Below are positions 49,146 to 57,664 of a stretch of 64,000 bases of DNA, one piece after another (the first letter of the stretch is position 1; the number at the start of each line of letters is the position of its first letter). The position numbers and the translations under genes were made by a program. Below the pieces are notes generated by a model. That model was given only the letters and a program-made list of their open reading frames with translations, ran no database searches and had not been told where the DNA came from. The DNA lies in the NCBI GenBank assembly GCA_964471325.1, contig CAYYFL010000001.1:62001-126000 (forward strand), given 5' to 3'. Source of the stretch: Velamenicoccus sp964471325 (GTDB lineage: Bacteria; Omnitrophota; Gorgyraeia; Velamenicoccales; Velamenicoccaceae).

Positions 49146-49665
49146 TTTCTTTCTCTGAATAGATACAGCCGCAATAATTCTGGTGATACAGCTCCCACTC
49201 GCGGGAAAGCTTGTGGGACTCTGCAAAACCCTTGCGAAAATTCCTGACGATGAACTCAAGACCGCGGTCACGGGCGATCTCCTCGCCCAGGCGCGCGATC
49301 TCATCGATATCCTGATAAGGGCTGCTCAAGAGCGTCGTGGTAAAGGCGCCGATACTGTGGTCGCAGGCGGCCTTGGCGGTCTCCTCAAGGCGGATGCGCC
49401 AGCAAAGGCTGTGCTGGCGCGCGCGATCCTCCACGCAAGAGACGAGCTTGAGAAAACGCTCGAAATCGTAACGATGGTAGATCGTATTCAGGTTCAGGCG
49501 TTCACTGGCGGCCAGGACGGCTTCATAACGCCTGATGTACTCGGAATACGGATGGATATTGGGATTGTAGAAAAAACCCTCGACGTCAAAGCCTTCCTCA
49601 CGCAGGAGACTCGCCGGGTAGATCGCGCAGGGTCCGCAACAGATATGCAACAAGACCTTCATCAT
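49093..49665 (-). CDS. queH: epoxyqueuosine reductase QueH
   Basis: 190 residues. Last step of queuosine synthesis by the non-cobalamin QueH route. Cysteine motifs are in place: LLHICCGPCAIYPASLL near the N terminus, a central C-x-W context (HSLCWRIRLEETAKAA), and YHQNYCGCIYSEKES near the C terminus, which hold the 4Fe-4S and the adjacent iron. Former DUF208. It starts one base inside the ruvB stop (TAATGATG). Together with tgt and queA it gives the tRNA-modifying end of the pathway; preQ1 synthesis genes are not seen. Confidence 0.94.
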   Translation of the reverse strand: MMKVLLHICCGPCAIYPASLLREEGFDVEGFFYNPNIHPYSEYIRRYEAVLAASERLNLNTIYHRYDFERFLKLVSCVEDRARQHSLCWRIRLEETAKAACDHSIGAFTTTLLSSPYQDIDEIARLGEEIARDRGLEFIVRNFRKGFAESHKLSREWELYHQNYCGCIYSEKESVEQRNKKRSSDARLRA

Positions 49666-50696
49666 TAGAATAGGTTACGGGCGAGATCAGTCGCCTCCCG
49701 GCCGCGGGATGTGCGTTTCAGAAAACCGGCCTTCAACAGATACGGCTCGATCGTATCCATGATGGTGTCCGGTTCTTCGTTGAGGGTCGCGGCAAGGGTC
49801 TCGATACCGACAGGCCCGCCGCGATAGGTCGACAAGATCGTGCGCAGGACACGCCGGTCGGCCTCATCAAGGCCGTGCTCATCAATACCCAGACCTTTGA
49901 GGGCCTCATCGGCCAGGGAACGCACAATACCGGAGGCGCCGTGGACCTGGGCATAGTCCCTGACGCGTCTCAGCAGTCTGTTGGCGATACGGGGCGTGCC
50001 GCGCGCGCGGCGCGCGATCTCCGCCGCCCCGCCGTCATCCACCGCGATCCCCAGCAAAGACGCAGAACGCTTGATGATCCTGGCCAGGTCTTCGTCCTTG
50101 TAAAAATCAAAGTGGTGCAGGATCCCAAACCGGGACCGCAAGGGCGAACCGATAAGCCCGCTGCGGGTCGTGGCCCCCACAAGGGTGAAACGCTTGAGAT
50201 TGAACTTGATCGTCCGGGCGTACGGCCCTTTGTCGATGACGAAATCGATCTGGAAATTCTCCATGGCGGGATACAAAAACTCCTCGACGACCTTCGAGAG
50301 CCTGTGGATCTCGTCGATAAAAAGCACGTCTCCCGCTTCAAGGTTTGTCAGGATGCCGATGAGATCGCCGGCGCGTTCGATCGCCGGCCCCGATGTGGCC
50401 GTGATCTTCGTCCCCATCTCATGGGCGATGATCGACGCCAAACACGTCTTGCCCAGGCCGGGCGGGCCGCAAAGGAGCACATGCTCCAGAGGCTCGCTGC
50501 GCTGCCGGGCCGCCGTGATGGACAGCCTCAGGTTATCGACGACCTCCTTCTGGCCGATGAATTCTTCCAGCGCCGCCGGCCGCAGAGAAATATTCAGGAC
50601 GACGTCTTCGTCTGTCTCGTTGCGTGACGTGACATCGGCACTTTTGGCCGCACCCTTGGCGATGATATCATCGAAAGAAAAGGCTTTTTCATCCAT
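49665..50696 (-). CDS. ruvB: Holliday junction branch-migration motor RuvB
   Basis: 343 residues from ATG 50696. AAA+ ATPase: the usual N-terminal LRPAALEEFIGQKEVVDNL, Walker A LLCGPPGLGKTCLAS, Walker B DVLFIDEIHRLSKVVEEFLYPAMEDF-like stretch, sensor 1 LVGATTRSGLIGSPLRSRF, and the C-terminal winged helix ending GFLKRTSRGREATDLA. Preceded by a short Lys/Asp-rich segment. ruvA and ruvC are not in the window. It follows scpA after 19 bases. Confidence 0.97.
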   Translation of the reverse strand: MDEKAFSFDDIIAKGAAKSADVTSRNETDEDVVLNISLRPAALEEFIGQKEVVDNLRLSITAARQRSEPLEHVLLCGPPGLGKTCLASIIAHEMGTKITATSGPAIERAGDLIGILTNLEAGDVLFIDEIHRLSKVVEEFLYPAMENFQIDFVIDKGPYARTIKFNLKRFTLVGATTRSGLIGSPLRSRFGILHHFDFYKDEDLARIIKRSASLLGIAVDDGGAAEIARRARGTPRIANRLLRRVRDYAQVHGASGIVRSLADEALKGLGIDEHGLDEADRRVLRTILSTYRGGPVGIETLAATLNEEPDTIMDTIEPYLLKAGFLKRTSRGREATDLARNLF

Positions 50697-50715
50697 GACT
50701 GAAACGGGGGCTGGA

Positions 50716-51480
50716 TTATGCTTCAGGCGCCGCCTGGACCTCAGGTGAAACCTGAGGTTCGATATTGGCTTTATTGCGAAAAACCTCGATCTCCCCGAAG
50801 ACATTTTTCTGCACGACGATGATCTCCTTGAGGCGGATAAGTTCCAGGACCGCCAGGAACGTCGCGATCGCCTCCAGCCGGCTTTTGGCGCGTTCGAAAA
50901 GCCGCGTCAACTTGATGTGCGGCGTCTGGGCAATCATATGCAGAAGATCGTGGACCTTGCCTTCGACGGTGAACTCATCCTTGATGACTTCGTAAAAAAG
51001 TTCTTTGGGGACGTCTTTGAGGGCCTTGGAGAAGGCATTGATCAGATCAAAAAGGCTGGCCTCGAAATAAGACTCGCCGCTCTCCTTGTCCTCAAGGACC
51101 GGCTGGCGCTTGAAGATGTCCTGGCGCGCGCGTTCCTTGGCCCTCAGCGCGTCGGCCGCCTCCTTGAACTGCTGGTATTCCAAAAGGCGCTTGACAAGCT
51201 CCGCCCGCGGGTCACGCTCATCCTCGGGGATGTCCTCTTCCAGATTGACCTCCTGCGGCAGGAGCATCTTGGACTTGATGTGCATGAGGGTCGCGGCCAT
51301 AACAATGAACTCACCGGCAACATTAAGATCGAGCATACGCATCAGCTCGAGATACTGCATGTACTGCTCAAGGATGGTCGTGATAGGGATATCGTAGACG
51401 TTGATCTCGTCCTTCTTGATGAGATAAAGGAGCAGATCCAGCGGACCTTCGAAGATCTCAAGTTTTATCTTGTAGGACAT
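50716..51480 (-). CDS. scpA: segregation and condensation protein A (kleisin)
   Basis: 254 residues. The N-terminal SMC-binding helices (IFEGPLDLLLYLIKKDEINVYDIPITTILEQY), the linker with LPQEVNLEEDIPEDERDPRAELVKRLLEYQQFKEAA, and a C-terminal winged helix (RLEAIATFLAVLELIRLKEI) are all visible. It bridges the SMC dimer heads. scpB, its usual neighbour, is missing here. Its start overlaps trpS by 16 bases. Confidence 0.96.
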   Translation of the reverse strand: MSYKIKLEIFEGPLDLLLYLIKKDEINVYDIPITTILEQYMQYLELMRMLDLNVAGEFIVMAATLMHIKSKMLLPQEVNLEEDIPEDERDPRAELVKRLLEYQQFKEAADALRAKERARQDIFKRQPVLEDKESGESYFEASLFDLINAFSKALKDVPKELFYEVIKDEFTVEGKVHDLLHMIAQTPHIKLTRLFERAKSRLEAIATFLAVLELIRLKEIIVVQKNVFGEIEVFRNKANIEPQVSPEVQAAPEA

Positions 51481-52469
51481 GGAACGAATCCGATCGCGCT
51501 CCTGACTTCTGTCATGGTTTTCTGGGCTGCCTCCTGCGCGCGAAGGCGTCCTGCTTCCAGGATATCACAAAGTTTCTTTTTATGCTGCAGATATTCCCGC
51601 CGCTTCTCCTGCCGGGGCGACAAGAACGCAATGAGCTTTTCGCCCAGCATCTTCTTGCACTCCGTACAGCCCACCTGCGCGCTGCGGCAGGCGGCCTCCA
51701 GCGCAGACGCATCCTGCGGGAAAAATATCTCGTAATAACGGTGGACGTTGCACGGTTCCGGATGGCCGGGGTCGGTCCGACGAATACGCTTGGGATCCGT
51801 AAACATCCCCTGGACCTTCTTGGCGATGACCTCGGGCTCATCGGAAAGCGCGATGAAATTCCCGTAGCTCTTGCTCATCTTGCGGCCGTCGAGACCCAAG
51901 AGTCTGGGCATCTGCGTCAAGAGAGGCTTGGGCTCCACGAAAAGCTCGCCCCAGAGACCATTGAACTTCCTGACGATCTGCCGCGTCAATTCCACGTGGG
52001 GTAATTGGTCTTCGCCGACGGGCACGGCATGGGCGCGGTAGAGCGCAATGTCCGCCGCCTGCAGGACGGGGTAACCGAGGAAAGCGTATGTCGCGATGTG
52101 CCTGTCCGTCAACTCCCGCATCTGTTCCTTGTATGTCGGGCAACGCTCCAGGAGCCCCAACGGCGTCAGAACGGAAAAAACCATGGTAAGTTCGATATGC
52201 TCGGGGACCTGGGACTGAATGAAAATCACGGATTTTTCGGGATCGATCCCCGCCGCGAGCCAATCCGCTACGTTCTCATAGATGGACGTCTGGATTTGCG
52301 CGGAATTCTCGTATTCGCTCATGAGCGCATGCCAGTCCGCCACCATAAAATAACACTGATACTCTTCCTGCAGACGGACCCAATTGCTGAGAGCGCCCAC
52401 CAGGTGACCCAGATGCAGCTGACCCGTAGGCCTCATGCCGCTCAAGATCCTCAATTTTTTATGCGTCAT
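51465..52469 (-). CDS. trpS: tryptophanyl-tRNA synthetase
   Basis: 334 residues, class I. SGMRPTGQLHLGHLVGAL contains the HIGH-type motif (HLGH) and GRKMSKSYGN the KMSKS motif. ADWHALMSEYEN and YPVLQAADIALYRA contact Trp. A Cys-x2-Cys pair near the C-terminal part (VGCTECKKMLGE) is typical of this subgroup. Four-base ATGA overlap with infB and 16-base overlap with scpA place it firmly in the operon. Confidence 0.97.
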   Translation of the reverse strand: MTHKKLRILSGMRPTGQLHLGHLVGALSNWVRLQEEYQCYFMVADWHALMSEYENSAQIQTSIYENVADWLAAGIDPEKSVIFIQSQVPEHIELTMVFSVLTPLGLLERCPTYKEQMRELTDRHIATYAFLGYPVLQAADIALYRAHAVPVGEDQLPHVELTRQIVRKFNGLWGELFVEPKPLLTQMPRLLGLDGRKMSKSYGNFIALSDEPEVIAKKVQGMFTDPKRIRRTDPGHPEPCNVHRYYEIFFPQDASALEAACRSAQVGCTECKKMLGEKLIAFLSPRQEKRREYLQHKKKLCDILEAGRLRAQEAAQKTMTEVRSAIGFVPCPTR

Positions 52470-54640
52470 GCGAGCTTTCTGGCGATATGCTCGATCTCAA
52501 AAGCGTCGATGAAATCGCCCTCCTTGATATCTTCAAAACCAACCAGGGAAATACCGCACTCGAACCCTTCGACCACTTCGCGCACATCGTCCTTGAAACG
52601 CTTCACGGCGGCGATCTTGCCTTCGTGAATAACCTCGCCGTTACGCACCACCGCCGCCTGTGCGCTGCGGACGATCTTTCCCTTCTTGACGAACGAGCCC
52701 GCGACAATGCCATGCTTGGTCAGATGGAAGACCTTGCGAACCTCGGCGCGGCCGATAAAGTTCTTCTTGATCTTCGGCGCCAGCATCCCTTCGAGGGCGG
52801 CCTTCATGTCGTTAAAGATCTCGTAGATCACACGGTAGGTGCGGATATCGATGCCTTCTTTCTGGGCCAGCTCTTTGGCCTGGTCATCGACCTCGACATG
52901 GAAACCGATAATGATGGCATTCGAGGCGTCCGCCAGGATCACGTCCGACGAGTTGATCGGCCCCACGCCCTTATGCATGACGCTGATCTGGACCTCTGAA
53001 GATCCGATCTTATTCAACGAATCTTCAATGGCTTCCAGAGATCCCTGGACATCCGCTTTCAGGATAATATTGAGCTGTTTGATAACACCGGCCTTGATCT
53101 CCTTGTGCAGGTCTTCCAAGCGCAGATGGTTCTTGTGCAAAGGCTCCAGGCGCTGACGCCTAAGCTCCTCTTGCTTCTGCTCGACGATCTCGCGCGCTTT
53201 TTTCTCGTCGCGCACGACGTAAAAATGGTCCCCGGCCTCCGGCACGCCCGACAAACCGGTCACCTCCACCGGCTGGGACGGCAAGGCCTCTTCGATCGGC
53301 TGACGCAGGTCGTTGAACATCGCGCGCACGCGGCCGGACTGATAACCGGCGATCACAAAATCTCCGTCCTTCAGCACCCCCTGCTGGACAAGGATGGTCG
53401 CCACCGGCCCGCGGCCTTTGCTCATCTTGGCCTCGATCACGACGCCGCTCGCCTCCACGTCATAAGACGCTTTAAGCTCCAGCATCTCGGCCTCAAGCAG
53501 AATCATCTCCAAGAGCCGGTCGATGCCTTCTCCCGTCTTGGCCGATACGCCGACGGCAATGGTCTTGCCTCCCCAATCCTCGGGCAACAAGCCGATGCTG
53601 CCGAGCTGTTTCTTGAGACGGTCCACATTCGCCTGGGGCTTGTCGATCTTGTTCATGGCGACAACGATCGGCACGCCGGCGGCCTTGGCATGGTCGTAGG
53701 CCTCTATCGTCTGCGGCATGATACCGTCGTCGGCGGCCACGACAAGGACGACGATATCCGTCGCGTTTGCGCCACGGGCACGCATGGCCGTAAAGGCTTC
53801 GTGGCCCGGCGTGTCCAAGAAGGTGATCCGTCCACGGGGGAGCTTGACCTCGTAAGCACCGATATGCTGCGTGATGCCGCCATGCTCGGATTCGGCGACC
53901 TTGGTGCGGCGGATCATATCCAGAAGCGACGTCTTGCCATGGTCAACGTGCCCCATGAACGTCACGATAGGAGAACGACCCTTCCACTGTTCGCCCTTCC
54001 CGGCCTTCTTGACCTTACGGATAACCTCTTCTGGTTTCTCGGGAAGGACCAATTCGTAACCGTAGGCCTTGAGCACCTCGGCGACGATCTCATGGCTCAA
54101 ACTCTGGTTGATATTGGCCAACAGCTTGAGTTTCAACATCAGGAATTTGATCAGGTCGCTCGTCCTCATGCTTAATTTCTCCGCCAAATCCTTGACGGTG
54201 ATGGGGACATCGACCTCTAAGGGCTTGAGACCCGCCTCAAGGGCGGCGGCGGACTCAGGTTCGGCGGCAGCCGCGGGCGCCGCAGGCTTCACTTTCTCCA
54301 ACACCGGCCCTTCTTCCTTGCCCCGCCCCGCCGCAGGCTGTGTTATTGCCGAAGGCACCGCCTCTGCCGGCGCGGCCGCAGGCTTCCTGGCTGCATCGGG
54401 CTTTTCTTTCCGGCCCACAGGCTTTTTCGTCTTAACAGCGGTTGACGCACTATCCAGTCTTTTCCCGGCCACAGCCACCGGCTGGCCGGTCCTGGCCTGC
54501 CGTTCTTCCAAAAAGAGCTTCACCACGTCTTCATCAAGGCTGGCCATATGCCCCTTGGCCTCGATCTTGCGCTCTTTGAGACGCGCCAGCAAGTCCTTGC
54601 TCGTCAATCCCAATTCTTTCGCTAATTCATGCACTCTCAT
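52466..54640 (-). CDS. infB: translation initiation factor IF-2
   Basis: 724 residues. N-terminal IF2N motif (VHELAKELGLTSKDLLARLKE), a low-complexity Ala/Pro/Lys linker (about 50-140), a second IF2N (VKDLAEKLSMRTSDLIKFLM), then the GTPase: GHVDHGKTSLLD, DTPGHEAFTAMRARG, NKIDKPQ. Domains II to IV follow, ending GFECGISLVGFEDIKEGD. It brings initiator tRNA to the ribosome. It overlaps nusA by 14 bases. rbfA, its common follower, is replaced by trpS. Confidence 0.98.
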   Translation of the reverse strand: MRVHELAKELGLTSKDLLARLKERKIEAKGHMASLDEDVVKLFLEERQARTGQPVAVAGKRLDSASTAVKTKKPVGRKEKPDAARKPAAAPAEAVPSAITQPAAGRGKEEGPVLEKVKPAAPAAAAEPESAAALEAGLKPLEVDVPITVKDLAEKLSMRTSDLIKFLMLKLKLLANINQSLSHEIVAEVLKAYGYELVLPEKPEEVIRKVKKAGKGEQWKGRSPIVTFMGHVDHGKTSLLDMIRRTKVAESEHGGITQHIGAYEVKLPRGRITFLDTPGHEAFTAMRARGANATDIVVLVVAADDGIMPQTIEAYDHAKAAGVPIVVAMNKIDKPQANVDRLKKQLGSIGLLPEDWGGKTIAVGVSAKTGEGIDRLLEMILLEAEMLELKASYDVEASGVVIEAKMSKGRGPVATILVQQGVLKDGDFVIAGYQSGRVRAMFNDLRQPIEEALPSQPVEVTGLSGVPEAGDHFYVVRDEKKAREIVEQKQEELRRQRLEPLHKNHLRLEDLHKEIKAGVIKQLNIILKADVQGSLEAIEDSLNKIGSSEVQISVMHKGVGPINSSDVILADASNAIIIGFHVEVDDQAKELAQKEGIDIRTYRVIYEIFNDMKAALEGMLAPKIKKNFIGRAEVRKVFHLTKHGIVAGSFVKKGKIVRSAQAAVVRNGEVIHEGKIAAVKRFKDDVREVVEGFECGISLVGFEDIKEGDFIDAFEIEHIARKLA

Positions 54641-55796
54641 TGTCTTGAGACAACCTTTCTTTTGCGGCTTCGATGATCTTCTCGGCCTTCTTCTCGCCGA
54701 TGCCCTTGATCTGCGTCAACTGGTCAATCGATGCATCCTTGATCTTTTCCAGGGAATCAAAACCCGCCTCGATCAAGGAATCCAGGACCTTTTCGCCGAC
54801 GCCGTCAAGCGTCATCTGGGCGCGGGCCTTTTTGGCCTCCTCTTTCTCCTGGACGATCTCCTGGCGCGTGCGGATATCCAGCTCCCAACCTGTCAGCTTC
54901 GATGCCAGCCGCACATTCTGGCCATGCTTGCCGATGGCAAGGGAAAGCTGATCGTCAGGCACAATCACTTGGGCCTTTTCTTCTTTCTTGTCGAGGCGTA
55001 TTTCGGTGATCTTAGCCGGCGACAGGGACGCGGTGATGTATTCACGCAAGTCGTCGCTCCACCGGATGATATCGATCTTTTCGCCCTGAAGCTCCGTCAC
55101 GATATCCTTGACGCGCGAACCGCGCATGCCCACGCAGGCGCCCACGCAATCCACCTTCTCGTCCTTCGACCAGACGGCGATCTTGGTCCGCTCTCCCGCC
55201 TCGCGCGAGATCGACTTGACCTCAACGATCCCCTCAAAGATCTCCGGGACCTCCAGCTCAAAAAGCTTCTTGACGAAAAAAGGGCTCGTGCGCGACAGGA
55301 TGATCTGCGGCCCCTTTGTCTCTTTCTTGACTTCCAGGACATAGGCGCGGACCCTTTGGCCCTGGCGGAAATCGTCGCGAGGCGACTGTTCGCGTTTGGG
55401 CAGGATCCCCTCGGCCTTGCCCAGAAGGTCCACGACGATATTGCCCTTGTCGAAGCGGTAGACGGTGCCGCTGACAATATCGCCGACCTTGGCGCTGAAT
55501 TCGTTGAAGATGACATCTTTTTCCGCCTCGCGGATCTTCTGAATAATCACCTGCTTGGCGGTCTGCGCCGCGATGCGCCCGAAATCGACGGTCTTGATCT
55601 CCTGATCGTCCATGAAGGCCTTGATCTTGCCATCCGTCCTGTCAATAGTGACCCGGATATTTTCCAGGTTTTTGGCGCCGATCGCCTTCTTGACGGCACT
55701 GACCATGGCGGATTCTACCGCCTGGATCAGCACCTCGCGACTCACGCCGCGCTCACGTTCAATGTGGTCCAGAATTGCCAATAATTCACTGCTCAT
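54627..55796 (-). CDS. nusA: transcription elongation/termination factor NusA
   Basis: 389 residues. N-terminal RNA-polymerase-binding domain (LLAILDHIERERGVSREVLI), S1 domain (VGDIVSGTVYRFDKGNIVVDLLGKAEGILP), KH1 and KH2 (CVGACVGMRGSRVKDIVTELQGEKIDIIRW; LSLAIGKHGQNVRLASKLTGW), and one C-terminal helix-hairpin-helix unit (IKGIGEKKAEKIIEAA). Strong AAGGAG seven bases before the ATG. The 5' leader carries the TAATTTGCCTATAAT word shared with two other gaps. Confidence 0.98.
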   Translation of the reverse strand: MSSELLAILDHIERERGVSREVLIQAVESAMVSAVKKAIGAKNLENIRVTIDRTDGKIKAFMDDQEIKTVDFGRIAAQTAKQVIIQKIREAEKDVIFNEFSAKVGDIVSGTVYRFDKGNIVVDLLGKAEGILPKREQSPRDDFRQGQRVRAYVLEVKKETKGPQIILSRTSPFFVKKLFELEVPEIFEGIVEVKSISREAGERTKIAVWSKDEKVDCVGACVGMRGSRVKDIVTELQGEKIDIIRWSDDLREYITASLSPAKITEIRLDKKEEKAQVIVPDDQLSLAIGKHGQNVRLASKLTGWELDIRTRQEIVQEKEEAKKARAQMTLDGVGEKVLDSLIEAGFDSLEKIKDASIDQLTQIKGIGEKKAEKIIEAAKERLSQDNESA

Positions 55797-55807
55797 AAAA
55801 GCTCCTT

Positions 55808-55930
55808 AATTTGCCTATAATTGGGTATTTTCCCATCGCTTACCCTAAATCTAAACTCGAGGAAACGCTCAGGGGCCGGCCCCGCCACCATCTCGCGGCC
55901 CGCTTAACGGTCCCGCTTATTTGCGGGACC
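55808..55930. repeat. palindromic element between nusA and rimP
   Basis: It starts with TAATTTGCCTATAATTGGGT, the same head as at 40301 and 62541, ending right at the nusA ribosome site. It contains GGGGCCGGCCCC (about 55872-55883) and the hairpin GGTCCCGC-TTATTT-GCGGGACC (55909-55930), which lies inside the last codons of rimP. Confidence 0.65.
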
Positions 55931-56398
55931 AACGGCCTGCTTTGCCTTGTTAATGTTTGCCAAGGAAACCGGGATCACCCTGTCTCCATTTTTATCCGTT
56001 ACCCTGATCGTCACGGTGTCGTCGGATATGTCTTCCACCGTGCCGCAATGTTCCAGCTTGCCTTCGACAAGACCTTTGAGGAAAAATCTGACCTGGCGGC
56101 CCCTGGCCCTGCGAAAATCTCCGGCGGTCGCCAACGGCCTGTCCAGGCCGGGACTAGAAACATCCAACACATACGCCTGGCTCAAAAACCCTTCTGTCTC
56201 CAGGATATCGCCGAGCTCCCTGTTGAGGGTGCTGCATTCATCAAGCGAAATGCCGCCTTCATTCCTGTCGACAAGGACTTCGAGCACCGCCTGGCCGCCC
56301 TGCCTCCGGTAGAAACGCATGTCCACCAAGACATAGCCTGCGCCCTTCAAATGCTCCTCAAAAACGGGCTTTATCCTCAGCAATATCTCGCGGCTCAT
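55904..56398 (-). CDS. rimP: ribosome maturation factor RimP
   Basis: 164 residues from the ATG at 56398, one base inside the cpaF stop (TGATG); a GTG one codon earlier is possible. N-terminal alpha/beta domain (YVLVDMRFYRRQGGQAVLEVLVD, VSSPGLDRPL) and a C-terminal SH3-like barrel (GTVEDISDDTVTIRV). Needed for 30S assembly; rimP-nusA-infB order is classic. The C-terminal tail VGPANKRDR is encoded by a perfect 8-bp hairpin, probably a later addition. Confidence 0.95.
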   Translation of the reverse strand: MSREILLRIKPVFEEHLKGAGYVLVDMRFYRRQGGQAVLEVLVDRNEGGISLDECSTLNRELGDILETEGFLSQAYVLDVSSPGLDRPLATAGDFRRARGRQVRFFLKGLVEGKLEHCGTVEDISDDTVTIRVTDKNGDRVIPVSLANINKAKQAVGPANKRDR

Positions 56399-57663
56399 CA
56401 CGCTGCCTTCAGGTCTTCCTTGACGGTGTCGCCATCCAGGAATCTTTCCAAGAATGCCGGAATATATCCTGTGGGCTTAAGCTCAAAGGTAACCTGGCCA
56501 TTCTCATGCCGTCTCTGCGCGGCAAAAATATCCTTTAAAACGTAATCCGACGTCTCCCCCTTGGAGATTTCCGAGATCGCCATGATCTTGCGCGAGCCGT
56601 CCGGCAGTCTGTCGGCAATGATGACCAGGTCAACCGCGGAAATGATCTGGCGCCGGATCATCTGGGCCGAGACGTTGATGCTGCCCATCATGGCCATGGT
56701 CTCCAGACGCAGGAGCGCGTCGAGACCGCTGTTCGCATGCATCGTCGTCATAGACCCGACGCGGCCGATATTCATGACCTGCAGCATATCCAAGGCCTCT
56801 TCCCCGCGGACCTCTCCGATGATGACGCGGTCCGGGCGCATATGCAAGGCATTGCGGACGAGATCGCGGATCGCGATCTCTCCCTTGCCTTCGATATTGG
56901 AAGGACGCGTCTCCATCGCCACGCGATGCTTGCCCTCCATGCGCAGTTCCAGTGTATCCTCGATCGTGATCACACGCTCATGCTCCTGGATATAGACGGA
57001 CAAAAGGTTCAAGATCGTCGTCTTTCCCGAGCCCGGGCCGCCGGCAATGATGATGTTGAGATGGTTCTTGACACATGATTTCAAGAACCGCGCGGCCTTG
57101 TCGTCCAGCGTGCGGCGCGTGATCAGATCGCTCAGCCCCAGGATCCTGCGATTGGCCTTGCGGATCGTCAGGATCGGCCCGTAGGGCGCCACCGGCGCTC
57201 TCACCACATTGATGCGCGAGCCGTCCGGCAGACGTGCATCGATGTAGGGCTCAACCTCGGAAACCCGCCGGCCCGACGGAGAGAGGATGCGCTCGATGTA
57301 GAAAAAAAGCTGGGCCTCGTTCTCGAAAAAAACATCCGCTTTCTGGAGCTTGCCCTCGCGCTCCACATAGACCTCTTTGGGGCCGTTGACCATGATCTCC
57401 CAGACCGCCGGGTCCGTGATCAGGCGGTCAATGGGCCCGAAACCGAAAATTTCATTGATGACCTCTTCGATGATATAACGCCGCAAGGCATCCTCAATCT
57501 GGCCGTCCATCTTGCTCTGTACGACCGATTCGAGGACCATCTCGATCTGGCGCCGCACAACCGTTTCGTCGACTCGATAATCAAAGGCCGTTTTTTTGGC
57601 GCGCTGCATGACCTTCTCCCTAACCTCGGACTTGATCATCAGCAGCTTCTCGTATTTTTCCAT
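56398..57663 (-). CDS. CpaF/TadA-type secretion ATPase (copy 1)
   Basis: 421 residues. N-terminal helical domain with INEIFGFGPIDRLITDPAVWEIMVNGPKEVYVE, then the RecA-like motor: Walker A AGGPGSGKTTILN (208-215 region), Asp box ITIEDTLEL, Walker B RVIIGEVRGEEALDML and His box GSMTTMHANS. These drive Tad/Flp pilus assembly. It is coupled to proS (one-base gap) and to rimP (one-base overlap), inside a translation operon and away from any tad genes. The C-terminal 60 residues differ from copy 2. Confidence 0.94.
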   Translation of the reverse strand: MEKYEKLLMIKSEVREKVMQRAKKTAFDYRVDETVVRRQIEMVLESVVQSKMDGQIEDALRRYIIEEVINEIFGFGPIDRLITDPAVWEIMVNGPKEVYVEREGKLQKADVFFENEAQLFFYIERILSPSGRRVSEVEPYIDARLPDGSRINVVRAPVAPYGPILTIRKANRRILGLSDLITRRTLDDKAARFLKSCVKNHLNIIIAGGPGSGKTTILNLLSVYIQEHERVITIEDTLELRMEGKHRVAMETRPSNIEGKGEIAIRDLVRNALHMRPDRVIIGEVRGEEALDMLQVMNIGRVGSMTTMHANSGLDALLRLETMAMMGSINVSAQMIRRQIISAVDLVIIADRLPDGSRKIMAISEISKGETSDYVLKDIFAAQRRHENGQVTFELKPTGYIPAFLERFLDGDTVKEDLKAA

Positions 57664-57664
57664 A

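Noticed and set aside
54069..55784. 571-codon plus-strand frame
   Set aside because: Antisense to infB and nusA, both of which show complete conserved motifs on the minus strand.
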